This document shows, piece after piece, positions 35,271 to 48,600 of a DNA stretch of 64,000 nt. Origin of the DNA: Rhinopithecus roxellana (Eukaryota > Chordata > Mammalia > Primates > Cercopithecidae); assembly GCF_007565055.1 (NCBI RefSeq), contig NC_044553.1, positions 45,311,420 through 45,375,419 on the forward strand, given 5' to 3'. The translations under genes and the position numbers were made by a program. Below the pieces are notes generated by a model, which did no database searches, was not told the origin of the DNA, and saw only the letters and a list, made by a program, of their open reading frames with translations. The stretch's first letter is position 1; each line of letters opens with the position of its first letter.

Positions 35271-36435
35271 TAAGTTGACTCTTTCAAGGCAGTCATTAGA
35301 GTACCTGAATAGAAAGAAAAGGAAGAAAATTGGAAGGAATGGCTAAGAATGGGATGACAGAGCAAGTAAAGCCTTGATTCATATCTTCTCTATCTTTCAG
35401 CTCTGACGTGCAAGAAAGTTTATATAATGGTACAAACTCCTGCAGTGGACTTAATCAACTGACTCTAACCATTCTGTTACTCAGTCTTCTGCCTGTCGTA
35501 ACACCTTTGGGGGCTTGACTCTCCTTGGTAGCAGTCATCAGCAGGGTTAAATTAAGGCAGGAGACTAACATTGGTTATTAGTTATTAATGGCCTAAGGTT
35601 ACACAAAGGAACTTTTATCAGTTATTGATAACCTAAACTAATTCCAAGGGTGTCATACCAGGAGAAAGTGTTCCAATGCTAGCATTGCTTCCCATGCATC
35701 AGTGGTCTATTTTTAGCCTATGGGCTAAGGTGGATTCACAAATACTAAGCTTATTTAAAGTGATTATGACTGCATTAGTGGAAGGTCTGGCAGAACTGCG
35801 CAACCAAATCATTCTCAGACTTGCTGGTATGGTATTGTTAGTTTTATTTACAAACCAAGTACATCTTCATTTGACCTTATCTTTTGTCTACTGCATAAAT
35901 CTTCTGAAACTCCTCCCTAGACCTTCCCCAAGGTGGAGGTAGCTAGATAACATGTTGGTTGGCCCCTAGTAAAGTTTTACCTAATTTGCAACTGACTTTT
36001 CTCACTAACATATTATTAATGTCAGGAGAAGGCTGTGTAACTGGGGCAATGGGGCAGTGCAGTTCAGTATCAGCAATCTTCAAAATGATCTGGTCTCATT
36101 TCCTCTAAGTTTCCCCAAAATCCACCAACTTCACACATTCTTGTCCTACTATTTACCTTAAAACATTTTCCTTTCCAAAAGTTGATGTCCCTTTCGATCA
36201 GTAATACTTGCTGCTGCTTCACTTTTTTATTCTTTGTAAGATTTTTATCCACTTACAGAAAGAAGTGAATCCCTCAATTTTTTCATTTCCTCTTGTCTGA
36301 TCTATCTCCCTGTAATAACATAAGAGAATAATGAGTTTAATTTATCTGGCTAAAATCACGTTCAGATTATTGATAAGATTATGAAATAGCTGTGATATAG
36401 CTGTGAGCTTTGGATTTAGAGTCATTGAGGCCAAC
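35271..36435. other. Intergenic DNA without recognised elements
   Basis: No known repeat or exon was recognised; open frames are under 90 codons and unremarkable. Confidence 0.4.
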
Positions 36436-36650
36436 TGCATTCTAATTCCACTGTTGACCAACTCTGTGAGCCCACGTAAATTCTTCCATCTCTCTAAGCC
36501 TTGACTTCCTCATATATAAAATGAGGGAGAGGAATATCTCCCACCCAGGATTATACTGACAATTATATAAAGTATCATGTATAAAAATGTTACACCTAGC
36601 ACAGGATCTCACCCACAGTAAGTACTTGGCATATTTCACTTAAATCCAAA
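36436..36650 (-). repeat. MIR SINE
   Basis: Inverted MIR: TTCTTCCATCTCTCTAAGCC, TTCCTCATATATAAAATGAG, and CTAGCACAGGATCTCACCCA. Confidence 0.6.
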
Positions 36651-36664
36651 TTTTTCATATTAGT

Positions 36665-37720
36665 AATCTTTTTAAAGAAAAGTTTCTATTATGTTAAATT
36701 TCAAACATACTCAAAAGAAGAGTGAAATTTTGATAAACCCCAGTGTACCCATTACCCACCTTTGTCAACAGTTTGCCAAATACATTTTACCTCTCTTCAC
36801 TATTTTTCTACAGTAATTTTTTTTTTTTAGACAGAGTCTCTCTCTGTCACCCAGTCTAGAGTGCAGTGGCACGATTTCGGCTCACTGCAACCTCTGCAGC
36901 CCAGGTTCAAGCGATTCTCCTGCCTCAGCCTCCCGAGTTGCTGGGATTACAGGCGCCTGCCACAGTGCCTGGCTAATTTTCGTAGTTTTAGTAGAGACGG
37001 GGTTTCACCATGTTGGCCACGCTGGTCTTGAATTGCTGACCTCATGATCCACCTGCCTCAGCCTCCCAAAGTGCTGAGATTACAGGCATGAGCCATCGCG
37101 CCCAGCCTTTATCTGCAGTATTTTAAAGCAAATCCTAAAAATTAAGCTATGCCACATGTTAAAACTTTAGTATGTATCTCTAACTTACCACCAGAACATT
37201 ATTTTATCTAACATAATTAAGAGGAATTCCTTAATATAATCTATAACCCAGTCCATATGCAAATGTTCTCTGTTGTCTTAGAGGTATCTTTCTATAGTCA
37301 ATTTTTGGAATTAGAATTCAAACAGGGTTCACATATTGCATTTATTGTTATATCTCTTAAGTTTTTTTTTGTTTTGAAATAGTCCTCAATCTCTTGTTAT
37401 TTTCTTTATGACATTGATTTGTTCAAAAACAAAAACGATATTTGTGTCATGGAATGTTTACATTCAGGATTTAGCTGATTACTTACAGTTTTCTTTCCAT
37501 TGTTCCTCTATCTTCTGTATTTCATGTAAAATGGGGGCTTGACCTAGAGTCTTGATGAGATTTATGTTCAAATTTTATAGGCCAGAATACCTCATAAGTG
37601 GTGTTATAGTTAGCAGTCTTTCGAGGATGAATAATGATGTATTTTTTACTGTTTTAAAATCAGTCTTAGAAATCTTCCCCTGCCGCAAACCCAGGCATAT
37701 CATGACCTTCGTGGTAGTTC
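36665..37720. repeat. Ancient common mammalian repeat, split by an Alu
   Basis: CAAACATACTCAAAAG ... CCCATTACCCACC and, after the Alu, TTTTAAAGCAAATCC ... TAGTATGTATCTCTAAC ... CACATATTGCATTTATTGTT is a pattern I know from many copies in primate genomes. I cannot assign its class. Confidence 0.5.
36817..37107 (-). mobile_element. Alu (S-type)
   Basis: Inverted full-length Alu (ACAGAGTCTCTCTCTGTCACC to TCGCGCCCAGCC) inserted in the older repeat. Confidence 0.93.
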
Positions 37721-38610
37721 CATTCAGTTGACTATAGAACTCCCTCACTTTGCATTACCTGCTGTGTGTAGTCGTACTGGTTTGTTGTTGCTGTTGTTTA
37801 TTTTCAATAAAAGTACTGTTTTGGAAATGATGTGCCCCTAAGTCTAGTGAATCAATGATTTTTTAAAGTCACTCACCATTTGCTTCATATATGTAGATAC
37901 TGACTTAGAATTAGTGTTGAGTCACAGTATATTTAAAACAATGAGTCATTACCTCACATGGAATATAATAGGAATTATTCAGAAGATAATAATCATCTTT
38001 TCTGTGGTCATGCCTTAACTTAAAGATAACTGAAGTTTCAGATTCTGGATAAGTCAGAATCCCCAAATAACTTTCCCCCAATTATCTGGATATTCTTTTG
38101 AAACATTGAGTCAATTTATATGATTTCCCCTAGATGTTTCAAAGTATTTATTGGGTCCCTATTTAAAATAGATCAACTTTGCAAGGGGCTTTAGATACAC
38201 AAAGGGAAGACATAACCCATGTCCTCAAGGACTAACAGTTTGGTAGTAAAGAGAGTACAGCAGTGGCAGAAACAAAGAACATAAACATTTAGTAAAAGTT
38301 AGTTTAGAAGGATTATGGAAAAGTTATTGATAGCATTTGAAATAAGTCTCAAAGATTTGGTATGATATTTTAGTCCATAAAAGATGAAAGGATATCTTTG
38401 TCATCAAGAATGACAAATGGAAAAAACATCTAAAAATTCAGAGGCTTCCAATCACTGAATATGGTTTGCCTCTAGTTAAGGGAATATGTAACAGAGATAA
38501 GAGAGACAGAAAAATGAATTCATATTATGCAGATTTCTGAATATCAGGCTGGTCAGGTAGCTTTCATTCATTCTTTCTTTCCTCAAAAGTTATCAGAAAA
38601 TCATCAAAGT
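37721..38610. other. Intergenic DNA with an L2-like piece
   Basis: About 38125-38260 resembles L2. No gene is seen. Confidence 0.4.
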
Positions 38611-38619
38611 AAGATGGCA

Positions 38620-39167
38620 TACAATGGTGTCAATGCCGAAAGAAGAATTTTAACATGAACAGAAATATCATGATTTGCAGTAGCCAAAAAGTGAAAACAA
38701 CTCAGATGTCCATTGAGTGATGACTGGATACACAAATGTGGTATAGCCATACAATGGAATATTATTTAGCCATAAAAGATGAAGGATTGATACATACTGC
38801 AATATGAATGAGCCTTGAAAACATTACATTAAGTGAAAGAAACCAGTCACAAAAGACTACATATTATATGATTCCTTTATATAAAATGTTCCACAGAGAC
38901 AGAAAGTAGATTAGAGGTTGGGCAGGGCGGGGGAGAAGGTGGAGGAATTGGGGATTGGAAGCTAAGGAGAGCAGTGTTTCCTTGAAGTATTCTAAAATAG
39001 ATTGTGGTAGTGAATGCACAATTCTATAGGTTTACTAAAAGGTATTAAATTGTACACTTTACTTGATAAATTGTACGATATGTAAATCTTATCTCAATAA
39101 AGCTGTTTAAAGAAAAAATATGTTATCTCAATCTTATCTCAATATAGCTATTTAAAGAAAAAAAAAT
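38620..39167 (+). mobile_element. L1M 3' end with duplicated tail
   Basis: AGTAGCCAAAAAGTGAAAAC, ACAATGGAATATTATTTAGC, TGTACACTTTACTTGATAAA and CTCAATAAAGCTGTTTAA mark the L1MC/MD-type 3' UTR. The final segment occurs twice (about 39087-39117 and 39132-39164), each ending in an A-run. Confidence 0.85.
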
Positions 39168-39735
39168 AACGTGGTTATTGCAGGAAGGTCAAGAAGGATG
39201 AATACCGAGAAAATACTATAGAATTTTACAATCATAAATTCCTTGGTGACCTTTAAAGAGGGAATTGCTTCTCTAAATTTGTGGGGGCAGGAGTGCATGA
39301 GTGAAGAGGAAGTGGAGGCAGAGTTGTCTTTCAGGAAGTCTGGCCATGAAGAATGAGGCCATGGGACACAAGCTCCTCTAACTTCCCTGTAATCAGTCTC
39401 AACATTTGTTTTTAAAATCTTCTTTGTACCTTTCATTTCCTAAGAAAACCATTCTTTGGGACTGGGGCTTGTCTTTCCACCTACATTCTTGAGCTCACTT
39501 TCCACTCTTAGCCTCAGAATCTTGCCTCATTTATTGTGTCCTTGCTGACTTGAACTATGAAAAGACATCAAACTAACACAAATTGAGAGACATTCTAGAA
39601 AATAATTGGCTTGTAATGTTAAAAAGTGTCAAGATCAAGAAAAGCCAGAAAGGACCAAGAAACTCTTCCCATTTGAAGGAGACTAAGAAAGCATGACAAT
39701 TAGATGTATCACATGATTCTAGAATGGCTTTTTTT
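39168..39735. other. Intergenic DNA, nothing recognised
   Basis: No repeat or exon identified. Confidence 0.35.
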
Positions 39736-39869
39736 GTTATAAAATACACTATTGAGACAATTAGTGAAATCTGAATGGGGACTGAGGATTAGACAGTAAT
39801 AATGTATTGGTGTTAATGTCCTGATTTTGATGGTTATAGCGCATACATGTGGGAGGATATCCTTGTGTG

Positions 39870-40790
39870 CAGGCAATACTAAAGTACATGGTTTTGTAAG
39901 CATCATGGTAACCACAATGCAAAAACTTATAATAGATCCACTGAAAATAATAAAGGAACAAATTAAAACATGCTACCAGATAAAATTGCTTAACCACAGA
40001 AGACAGTAAGAAACAAAGAGAGTAGTTGCAAAGCCACCAGAAAACAAGCAACAAAATGGCAATAGTAAGCCTTTGCTTATCAATTCTCCAATTGAAAGGC
40101 ACGGAGTGAATGTGGAAACAAAACCCAACTATATGCTGTCCACAGGAAACTCACTTCATCTAGAAAGGCATGCATAGACTGAAAGTGACAGGGCAGAAAA
40201 AGATACTCCACGCAACTGGAAACCAAAAAATGAGCAGAAGTAGCTATACTTCTATCAGATCAAATAGGCTACAAATCAAAGGCTACCAAAAGAAACATGG
40301 GAAGGTTACTTTATAAAGGGTCAATTCAGCAAGAGGATATAACAAGTATAAACACATATGCCCTCAACACAGGAGGCCCCAATTGTATAAAGCAAATGCT
40401 AATAAATCTAAAGAGAGAGAGAGACTGTGATACAACAGTAGTAGGTGACTTCAACACCCCACTCTCAGTAATGGACAGATCATCCAGACAGAAAATCAAC
40501 AAAGAAATATTGGAGATAAACTACAAACTAGACCCAGTAGTTCTCACAAATGTTCATAGAACATTTCATTCAACTGCTGCAGAATACATATTCTTCTCAG
40601 CATATGGAACATTCTCCAGAATAGACCATATCTTAGGCCACAAGACAAGATCAACAAATTCCCATAAAAGTTCAAATTATATCAAGTATCTTCTCTGACC
40701 ACATTGGAATAAAACTAGAATCAATAACAAGAGGAACCTCAAAAAATACACAAACACATGGAAATTAAACAAATGAAAATGAAAAGAGAA
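39870..40790 (+). pseudogene. Ancient L1M fragment, ORF2 endonuclease region
   Basis: Starts with the ORF2 5' flank (ATGGTAACCACAATGCAAA). A 133-codon open frame at 40297-40698 carries degraded endonuclease motifs VVGDFNTPLS and RIDHILGHK, which in L1 contain metal-binding Asp/Asn and Asp/His residues. The frame is broken on both sides and cannot give an active protein. Residue changes against other L1s are many, so the copy is old. Confidence 0.85.
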
Positions 40791-40866
40791 CATACCAAAA
40801 TCTAAGGGGTTATCATTTTATATGTGGTTTATTGTTGACCAAAACATTGTCGTGTAGTGAATGGCA

Positions 40867-41035
40867 TATATATATATAATACCATATATAAAATATTTTC
40901 TGAGCATGCATACACACACACACACACACACTCCAGTTGAATGGAATAGGTAGGTGTGTGTATATGTATGTGTGTGTATATATATACCTATAGGTAGGTA
41001 TATGTGTATGTACACACACATACATACATACTTTG

Positions 41036-41066
<31 letters not shown>
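40867..41066. repeat. Compound (TA)n/(CA)n/(TATG)n microsatellite
   Basis: About 200 bp of alternating tracts: TA at 40867-40880, CA at 40913-40931, mixed TG/TA with TAGG at 40951-41030, and a TA run at about 41040-41066. Confidence 0.92.
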
Positions 41067-41072
<6 letters not shown>

Positions 41073-41099
41073 CATACCACCTATTAAAAATACTACTAA

Positions 41100-43000
41100 T
41101 TAAAAATACTATTATATAAAACCAAGCAGAAAAAATCAAATAAAATTTTAGAAAAGAAATATAATAATTGAAAATAAAAATTTGATATTTGAAGTTGAAA
41201 TAATAGATTAGACATAGACCAAGAGAGGATTAGTAAACTTAAAGACAGAATCAAAGAAAATTTCCTGACTGTAGTTTAGAGAGTCAAAAAATGATGTATG
41301 TGAAAGAGGTAAAAAGATGGAGCTTAGAGAGTGAAGAACTAGCACATGTTTGATTGGAATTTCATAAAAGGATAACAGAGAACTGGAAAGAGGCAATATT
41401 GACTGAGAATTTTCCAAGACTTGTAGAAAGATAATAATTATTTTTTTAAATTGTCAAAAAAGGTCAGGGAAATACCAAAGGGAAGCTGGATTTTTAGCTG
41501 AGAAGAATGTCACACAAAATTGACTTTTTTAAAAAAATGCCAGAGTAAAATAGATTAACCAACAAATAGTTCATTTCATCAGGAAAATAACATTTCCAAA
41601 ATTATATATACAAGTAAGGCTTCAATGCATATGCAGTAAAAATTAACAAAACCATGAAGAGAAATAGATAAAGTCACCATCAAGGTAAGAGATTTTGACA
41701 CAACTCTCTCACAACTCTCAATTTCTCAGATTGATAGATCCAGAAAAAAAAAAAAAAATCGGTAGGTTATTTGGAGAACACACATTGATGCTTTAACAAA
41801 TTTAAATGAGATATATTATGATCATGCTTTTTTACCAGAGAGTAATGAATTTCTGCAATTAACACAAAAATAACTTTTAAATTTTCCTACATTTTAACAT
41901 TTGAAATACCCCTCTAGACAACTAATGGATCAAATAAAATCATAATGAAAAATAGTAACTAATAGAACTAACCTATAACCAAAAAATAAGTGTTATAAAA
42001 AATTTCAGATGAACTAAAACTATACCTACAAAGAAATTTATGACATTAAATGCTTATTCTATCAGTTAGCAAGACTTATTTAAAACTACAGGATGAAGGC
42101 ATTATGGTCTTGATACAAGGATATGCCAGCACGTCAATGGAAGAGAATGGTCTAACCATAAAAGATCAATACCTATATGGACATTTGGTTTATGATAAAG
42201 CAATGAGGGAAACAACACTTTTTTTAATACACAGTGCTAAGTCAAACAGATACTCACACAGGATGAAAAATATCTCACATTACACATGAAATTAACTCCA
42301 GGTTGTTTGAAGATTTAAATGTGTAAGTTAAATCAAGGTTTGAGAAGATAATATAAAAAAACTTCATGTTTTCATAATATTAGGGTTGGGAAAGACTAAA
42401 CGTGGGCAAAAAGCATTAATTATAAAGTAAAGATGAATAAATGGAAATACACTAGCATCAAGAACTATTCATCAGAAGACACACAGTGAAGACAATGCAT
42501 TGGTAAGCCACAAAATAAAGGGAAGATATTTACAATATACATAACTGGTAAAAGCTCATATCCAGATATATCAAGAACTTATACAAATAAATGCAAAGAC
42601 AGATCATCTAACAAAAATTGAGTCACAGACTTGAAAAGACATTTCACAAAAAAGGAAATCCAAATAGCTAATTAATATATGGGAAGAGAATCAGCCTCAT
42701 TAGTAATCAGAGAAATGTAAACTGAAGCCACAATCAAACTACTACATATTCACCCAAAAGGCTAAAATGAAAAAAGACTGATTCTATCAAGTGTTGGTAA
42801 GGATGTTCATCAATAGGAATTCTGAAACATTATTAATGGTGTAAATTAATACCACACTTTGGAGAATAGTTTAGTCTAATTTAATAGAGTTAAATAAATA
42901 AATACCTTATAATTGGATATATTGAGTATGGGTATATACAAAAGACAGCAACATGCACATGTGCAGCAAAATACATGTATGATAAATGTGATAAACTGAA
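41100..43000 (+). mobile_element. L1M/HAL1-like fragments
   Basis: 41200-41450 resembles L1 ORF1 coiled-coil coding sequence (GACCAAGAGAGGATTAGTAA, GAGGCAATATTGACTGAGAA). 41690-42060 resembles the ORF2 endonuclease/linker region, and 42450-42860 the ORF2 C-terminal part (TCATTAGTAATCAGAGAAAT). All frames are destroyed. Confidence 0.7.
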
Positions 43001-43019
43001 GGTAATCACAAATGAGTTA

Positions 43020-43315
43020 CCAATCATTTCATTGAGAGGTAGAGCTATTCCCCTCCCTTTGCATCTGCCCTGGCTTTGTAATTCTATATTCAAGAAATGG
43101 CCGTGTAAGTGATGCTATGCCAGCTCTGGGAGCAGGTTTTAATAAGGCCTGGAAACTTCTGCTTTTCCCTCTTTTGAAGCTCTGAGATTCCATTTAAAAT
43201 GTCCAGTTCTCCTGCTAGAAATACCATGTGAGGAACCCACACAGTGAAGCTACCAGGAAACAGAGGCTCTGGAACTGTGTAGAGAGCATCTTTCTTAAGA
43301 AATATTTTAAATGTA
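43020..43315 (+). mobile_element. Probable MaLR LTR fragment inside L1M
   Basis: Non-L1 block (AAGTGATGCTATGCCAGCTC ... AAGGCCTGGAAACTTCTGCT) resembling the central part of old MaLR LTRs. Family uncertain. Confidence 0.4.
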
Positions 43316-43319
43316 TAAA

Positions 43320-45190
43320 ATTAAACCCAAATAAAGTAGAAGGAAATAAGTAATAAAGATTGGAGCAGACATTAATAAAATAGAAAATAAACATACAATA
43401 AAGTCAACAAAACCAAAAGATCAGTCTTTGAAAAGATTAATAAAATTGACAAACCATTAATGTGATTAATTAAGAAAAAAGAGAGAAGATACAAATAACT
43501 AATACCAGGAATAATAAAAGTGTTATTTCTCTAGTTGCTGCAGGTTTTGAAGCGTCAGAATATATTATACATGACTTTATTGCAATACATTTGAAAATGT
43601 AGATAAAGTAGATAAATATCTTTAAAAACCCCATAAATTGCCAAAATTGACTTAAGAAGAAACAGAAATCTGAATGTTGCTATACCACTAAAGAAATTAA
43701 ATCAGTAGCTAAAAAACTTATTTCAAAGAAAAGTCCAGGCCCATGGCTAATGCTGCATAACATCCAAGGAAAAAACGCTTCCAGAAAATGAGAAAGACTC
43801 ATTTTCTGAGCTTGTAACTTTAATGCCAAAATCCCAAAACCACATTACAAAAGTGAAAAATTATAGGCCAATTTCACCAATGAATATAGTTTCAAAAATT
43901 CTAGATATAATATTAGCAAACTTAATATAGCAGTATATTCAAAGAATTATGAGTTGAGCTTTCCCAAGAATGTAAGGCTAACTTAAAATTAGTAAACGGT
44001 ATAACGAAAGTTATCATCTTAACAAATTACAGAAGAAAAATCATATGACCATCTCAGTAGTTGCACAAAGTGTCTGATAAATGTTAACATCCATTCATCA
44101 TGAAAAATTAGCAAATGAGGAATAAAAGGAAATTTTCTTAATTTTAAAAAGTTTACTTTTTAAAAAGTACCTAGAGCCAATATTATACTTAATAGTGAAA
44201 TAGTTAAATCTCTCTCTTTAAGACCATTAGCAAAAAAAGATGGCTTCTGTGGGCCTAGCAGTACACTAATCAAGAAAAAGAAATAAAAAGTACAAGGGTT
44301 TGAAAGTTACGTAATCATAGGTATTATGTTTGGGCATATAAAATCCAAAATAATCTATGATTAAAATATTAGACTTAATAAGGTTGATAGATACAAAATC
44401 AATACATTTCTATAGATTAGCAACAAATAGAAAATTAAAAATGCTTAAAATGATACCATTAGTAATCTGAAAATATCAAATGCCTAGGAATAATTTAAGT
44501 AAAGATTCTATAGAACCACTTTAGGAAGATTTATAAGACTTTCCTGAAGGATTTTGAAGTAGACATTTAAATGAGAGATATTTTGTTCATGGTTTGGAAG
44601 ACAATACTGTAAAGATGCTAATTTGCCCCATATGGTTAACATTCATGAAATTCCAATAAAAATCCCAATAAGTACTTTTGTGGAACTTGAGGGACTGATT
44701 CTAAAAATGTATCTGGAAATGCAAAGCACCCAGGAAGTCAAAGATACGCTTGAAGATGAACAAGATGGGAGGACTTGGTTGACCACAAGTCAAAATTTAT
44801 TATAAAGGCATAGTAATTGAGTTGATGTGGTATTTGTTCAGGGATAAAGAAATAGACAATTGGAAATGACTGTAGAGTCCAGAAACACCTCCACATGAAG
44901 AATGACAGAGGGGTGCTGCAGAGCAGTGGTAACAGTGAGAAAACAAATGAGGCTGGAACAACTGTTGTCCAAATGGGGAAAAATGAAATTCAACTCCTAT
45001 CTTATACCGGACATAAAAGTCAGCACTAGATGATTAAAAACCTAATGATCAAAATTATAAAATCTAAGAAGATTGTATAGAGAAATGACCTCAAAGTTTC
45101 AGTAGGATTTCTTAAACAAGATATACAACACCGTAAAGGAAAAGACTGATCAATTGGACCCCATCAAAATTTTGGGGCATTAATTTTGTA
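43320..45190 (+). pseudogene. Ancient L1M fragment, ORF2 reverse transcriptase region
   Basis: TTATAGGCCAATTTCACCAA, AAATTCCAATAAAAATCCCA and CAATTGGACCCCATCAAAAT are landmarks from the RT domain to the C-terminal region. Many frameshifts and stops; no frame longer than about 60 codons survives. Confidence 0.8.
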
Positions 45191-45351
45191 TAATTTTTCT
45201 TAGAGAAGGTCCCCAAATTGTATCACTTCAGTCCCCACAAAGACTGGATGGAAGTTAAGTGCTTTCCAATAATACATTCTTTCCTTCCTAAGCAAAGTTT
45301 ATTCCTAAAGACAGTATTCTAGACATATATACATTTCTGTTTCCTTCTTAG

Positions 45352-45368
45352 GCCTCTTCTATTTTCTT
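45352..45368. repeat. Left copy of 17-bp direct repeat flanking the L1/Alu composite
   Basis: GCCTCTTCTATTTTCTT here and GCCGCTTCCATTTTCTT at 51851-51867 match at 15 of 17 positions. They read as a target-site duplication around 45369-51850. Confidence 0.7.
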
Positions 45369-45618
45369 TGTTTTCCTTTTTTTTTTTTTTTTTTAAATTA
45401 TACTTTAAGTTCTAGGGTACATGTGCATAACGTGCAGGTTTGTTACATATGTATACTCGTGCCATGTTGGTGTGCTGCACCCATCAACTCGTCAGCACCC
45501 ATCAATTCGTCATTTATATCAGGTATAACTCCCAATGCAATCCTTCCCCCCTCCCCCCTCCCCATGATAGGCCCCGATGTGTGATGTTCCCCTTCCCGAG
45601 TCCAAGTGATGTCATTGT

Positions 45619-48600
45619 TCAGTTCCCACCTATGAGTGAGAACATGCGGTGTTTGGTTTTCTGTTCTTGTGATAGTTTGCTAAGAATGATGGTTTCCAGC
45701 TGCATCCATGTCCCTACAAAGGACGCAAACTCATCCTTTTTCATGGCTGCATAATATTCCATGGTGTATATGTGCCACATTTTCTTAATCCAGTCTGTCA
45801 CAGATGGACATTTGGGTTGATTCCAAGTCTTTGCTATTGTGAATAGTGCCACAGTAAACATACGTGTGCATATGTCTTTATAGCAGCATGATTTATAATC
45901 CTTTGGGTATATACCCAGTAGTGGGATGGCTGGGTCATATGGTACATCTAGTTCTAGATCCTTGAGGAATCGCCATACTGTTTTCCATAATGGTTGAACT
46001 AGTTTACAATCCCATCAACAGTGTAAAAGTGTTCCTATTTCTCCACATCCTCTCCAGCACCTGTTGTTTCCTGACTTTTTAATGATTGCCATTCTAACTG
46101 GCGTGAGATGGTATCTCATTGTGGTTTTGATTTGCATCTCTCTGATGGCCAGTGATGATGAGCATTTTTTCATGTGTCTGTTGGCTGTATGAATGTCTTC
46201 TTTTGAGAAATGTCTGTTCATATCCTTTGCCCACTTTTTGATGGGGTTGTTTGTTTTTTTCTTGTAAACTTGTTTGAGTTCTTTGTAGATTCTGGATATT
46301 AGCCCTTTGTCAGATGAGTAGGTTGCAAAAATGTTCTCCCATTCTGTAGGTTGCCTGTTCACTCTGATGGTAGTTTCTTTTGCTGTGCAGAAGCTCTTTA
46401 GTTTAATTAGATCCCATTTGTCAATTTTGGCTTTTGCTGCCGTTGCTTTTGGTGTTTTAGACATGAAGTCCTTGCCCATCCCTATGTCCTGAATGGTACT
46501 ACCTAGGTTTTCTTCTAGGGTTTTTATGGTATTAGGTCTAACATTTAAGTCTCTAATCCATCTTGAATTAATTTTCGTATAAGGAGTAAGGAAAGGATCC
46601 AGTTTCAGCTTTCTACTTATGGCTAGCCAATTTTCCCAGCACCGTTTATTAAATAGGGAATCCTTTCCCCATTTCTTGTTTCTCTCAGGTTTGTCAAAGA
46701 TCAGATGGCTGTAGATGTGCGGTATTATTTCTGAGGACTCTGTTCTGTTCCATTGGTCTATATCTCTGTTTTGGTACCAGGACCATGCTGTTTTGGTTAC
46801 TGTAGCCTTGTAGTATAGTTTGAAGTCAGGTAGCGTGATGCCTCCAGCTTTGTTCTTATGACATAGGATTGTCTTGGCAATGCGGGCACTTTTTTGGTTC
46901 CATATGAACTTTAAAGCAGTTTTTTCCAATTCTGTGAAGAAACTCATTGGTAGCTTGATGGGGATGGCATTGAATCTATAAATAACCTTGGGCAGTATGG
47001 CCATTTTCACGATATTGATTCTTCCTATCCATGAGCATGGTATGTTCTTCCATTTGTTAGTGTCCTCTTTTATTTCACTGAGCAGTGGTTTGTAGTTCTC
47101 CTTGAAGACGTCCTTTACATCCCTTTTAAGTTGGATTCCTAGGTATTTTATTCTCTTTGAAGCAATTGTGAATGGAAGGTCATTCATGATTTGGCTCTCT
47201 GTTTGTCTGTTACTGGTGTATAAGAATGCTTGTGATTTTTGCACATTAATTTTGTATCCTGAGACTTTGCTGAAGTTGCTTATCAGCTTAAGGAGATTTT
47301 GGGCTGAGACAATGGGGTTTTCTAAATATACAATCATGTCATCTGCAAACAGGGACAATTTGACTTCCTCTTTTCCTAACTGGATACCCTTGATTTCTTT
47401 CTGTTGCCTGACTGCCCTAGCCAGAACTTCCAACACTATGTTGAATAGGAGTGGTAAGAGAGGGCATCCCTGTCTTGTGCCAGTTTACAAAGGGAATTTT
47501 TCCAGTTTTTGCCCATTCAGTATGATATTAGCTGTGGGTTTGTCATAAATAGCTCTTATTATTTTGAGGTACGTTCCATCAATACCGAATTTATTGAACG
47601 TTTTTAGCATGAAGGGCTGTTGAATTTTGTCAAAAGCCTTTTCTGCATCTATTGAGATAATCATGTGGTTCTTGTCTTTGGTTCCGTTTATATGCTGGAT
47701 TACGTTTATTGATTTGTGAATGTCGAACCAGCCTTGCATCCCAGGGATGAAGCCCACTTAATCATAGTGGATAAGCTTTTTGATGTGCTGCTGAATCCGG
47801 TTTGCCAGTATTTTATTGAGGATTTTTGCATCGATGTTCATCAGGGATATTGGTCTAAAATTCTCTTTTTTTGTTGTGTCTCTGCCAGGCTTTGGTATCA
47901 GGATGATGTTGGCCTCATAAAATGAGTTAGGGAGGATTCTCTCTTTTTCAATTGATTGGAATAGTTTCAGAAGGAATGGTACCAGCTCCTCCTTGTACCT
48001 CTGGTAGAATTCAGCTGTGAATCCATCTGGTCCTGGACTTTTTTTGGTTGGTAGGCTATTAATTATTGCCTCATTTTCAGAGCCTGCTATTGGTCTATTC
48101 AGGGATTCAACTTCTTCCTGGTTTAGTCTTGGAAGAGTGTAAGTGTCCAGGAAATTATCCATTTCTTCTAGAGTTTCTAGTTGATTTGCGTAGAGGTGTT
48201 TATAGTATTCTCTGATGGTAGTTTGTATTTCTGTGGGGTCCGTGGTGATATCCCCTTTATCATTTTTTATTGCGTCTATTTGATTCTTCTCTCTTTTCTT
48301 CTTTATTAGTCTTGCTAGCGGTCTGTCAATTTTGTTGATCTTTTCAAAAAACCAACTCCTGGATTCATTGATTTTTTGGAGGGTTTTTTGTGTCTCTATC
48401 TCCTTCAGTTCTGCTCTGATCTTACTTATTTCTTGCCTTCTGCTAGCTTTTGAATGTGTTTGCTCTTGCTTCTCCAGTTCTTTTAATTGTGATGTTAGAG
48501 TGTCAATTTTAGATCTTTCCAGCTTTCTCTTGTGGGCATTTAGTGCTATAAATTTCCCTCTACACACTGCTTTAAATGTGTCCCAGAGATTCTGGTATGT

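Noticed and set aside
40813..41139. Two ~100-codon minus-strand frames rich in Tyr, Ile, His and Cys-Val
   Set aside because: Direct translation of TA/CA microsatellite sequence.
47102..47548. 148-codon plus-strand frame, and others at 48332-48670, 50439-50997 and 51196-51573
   Set aside because: They are antisense shadows of L1 ORF2, ORF1 or the 5' UTR; no independent evidence of coding.
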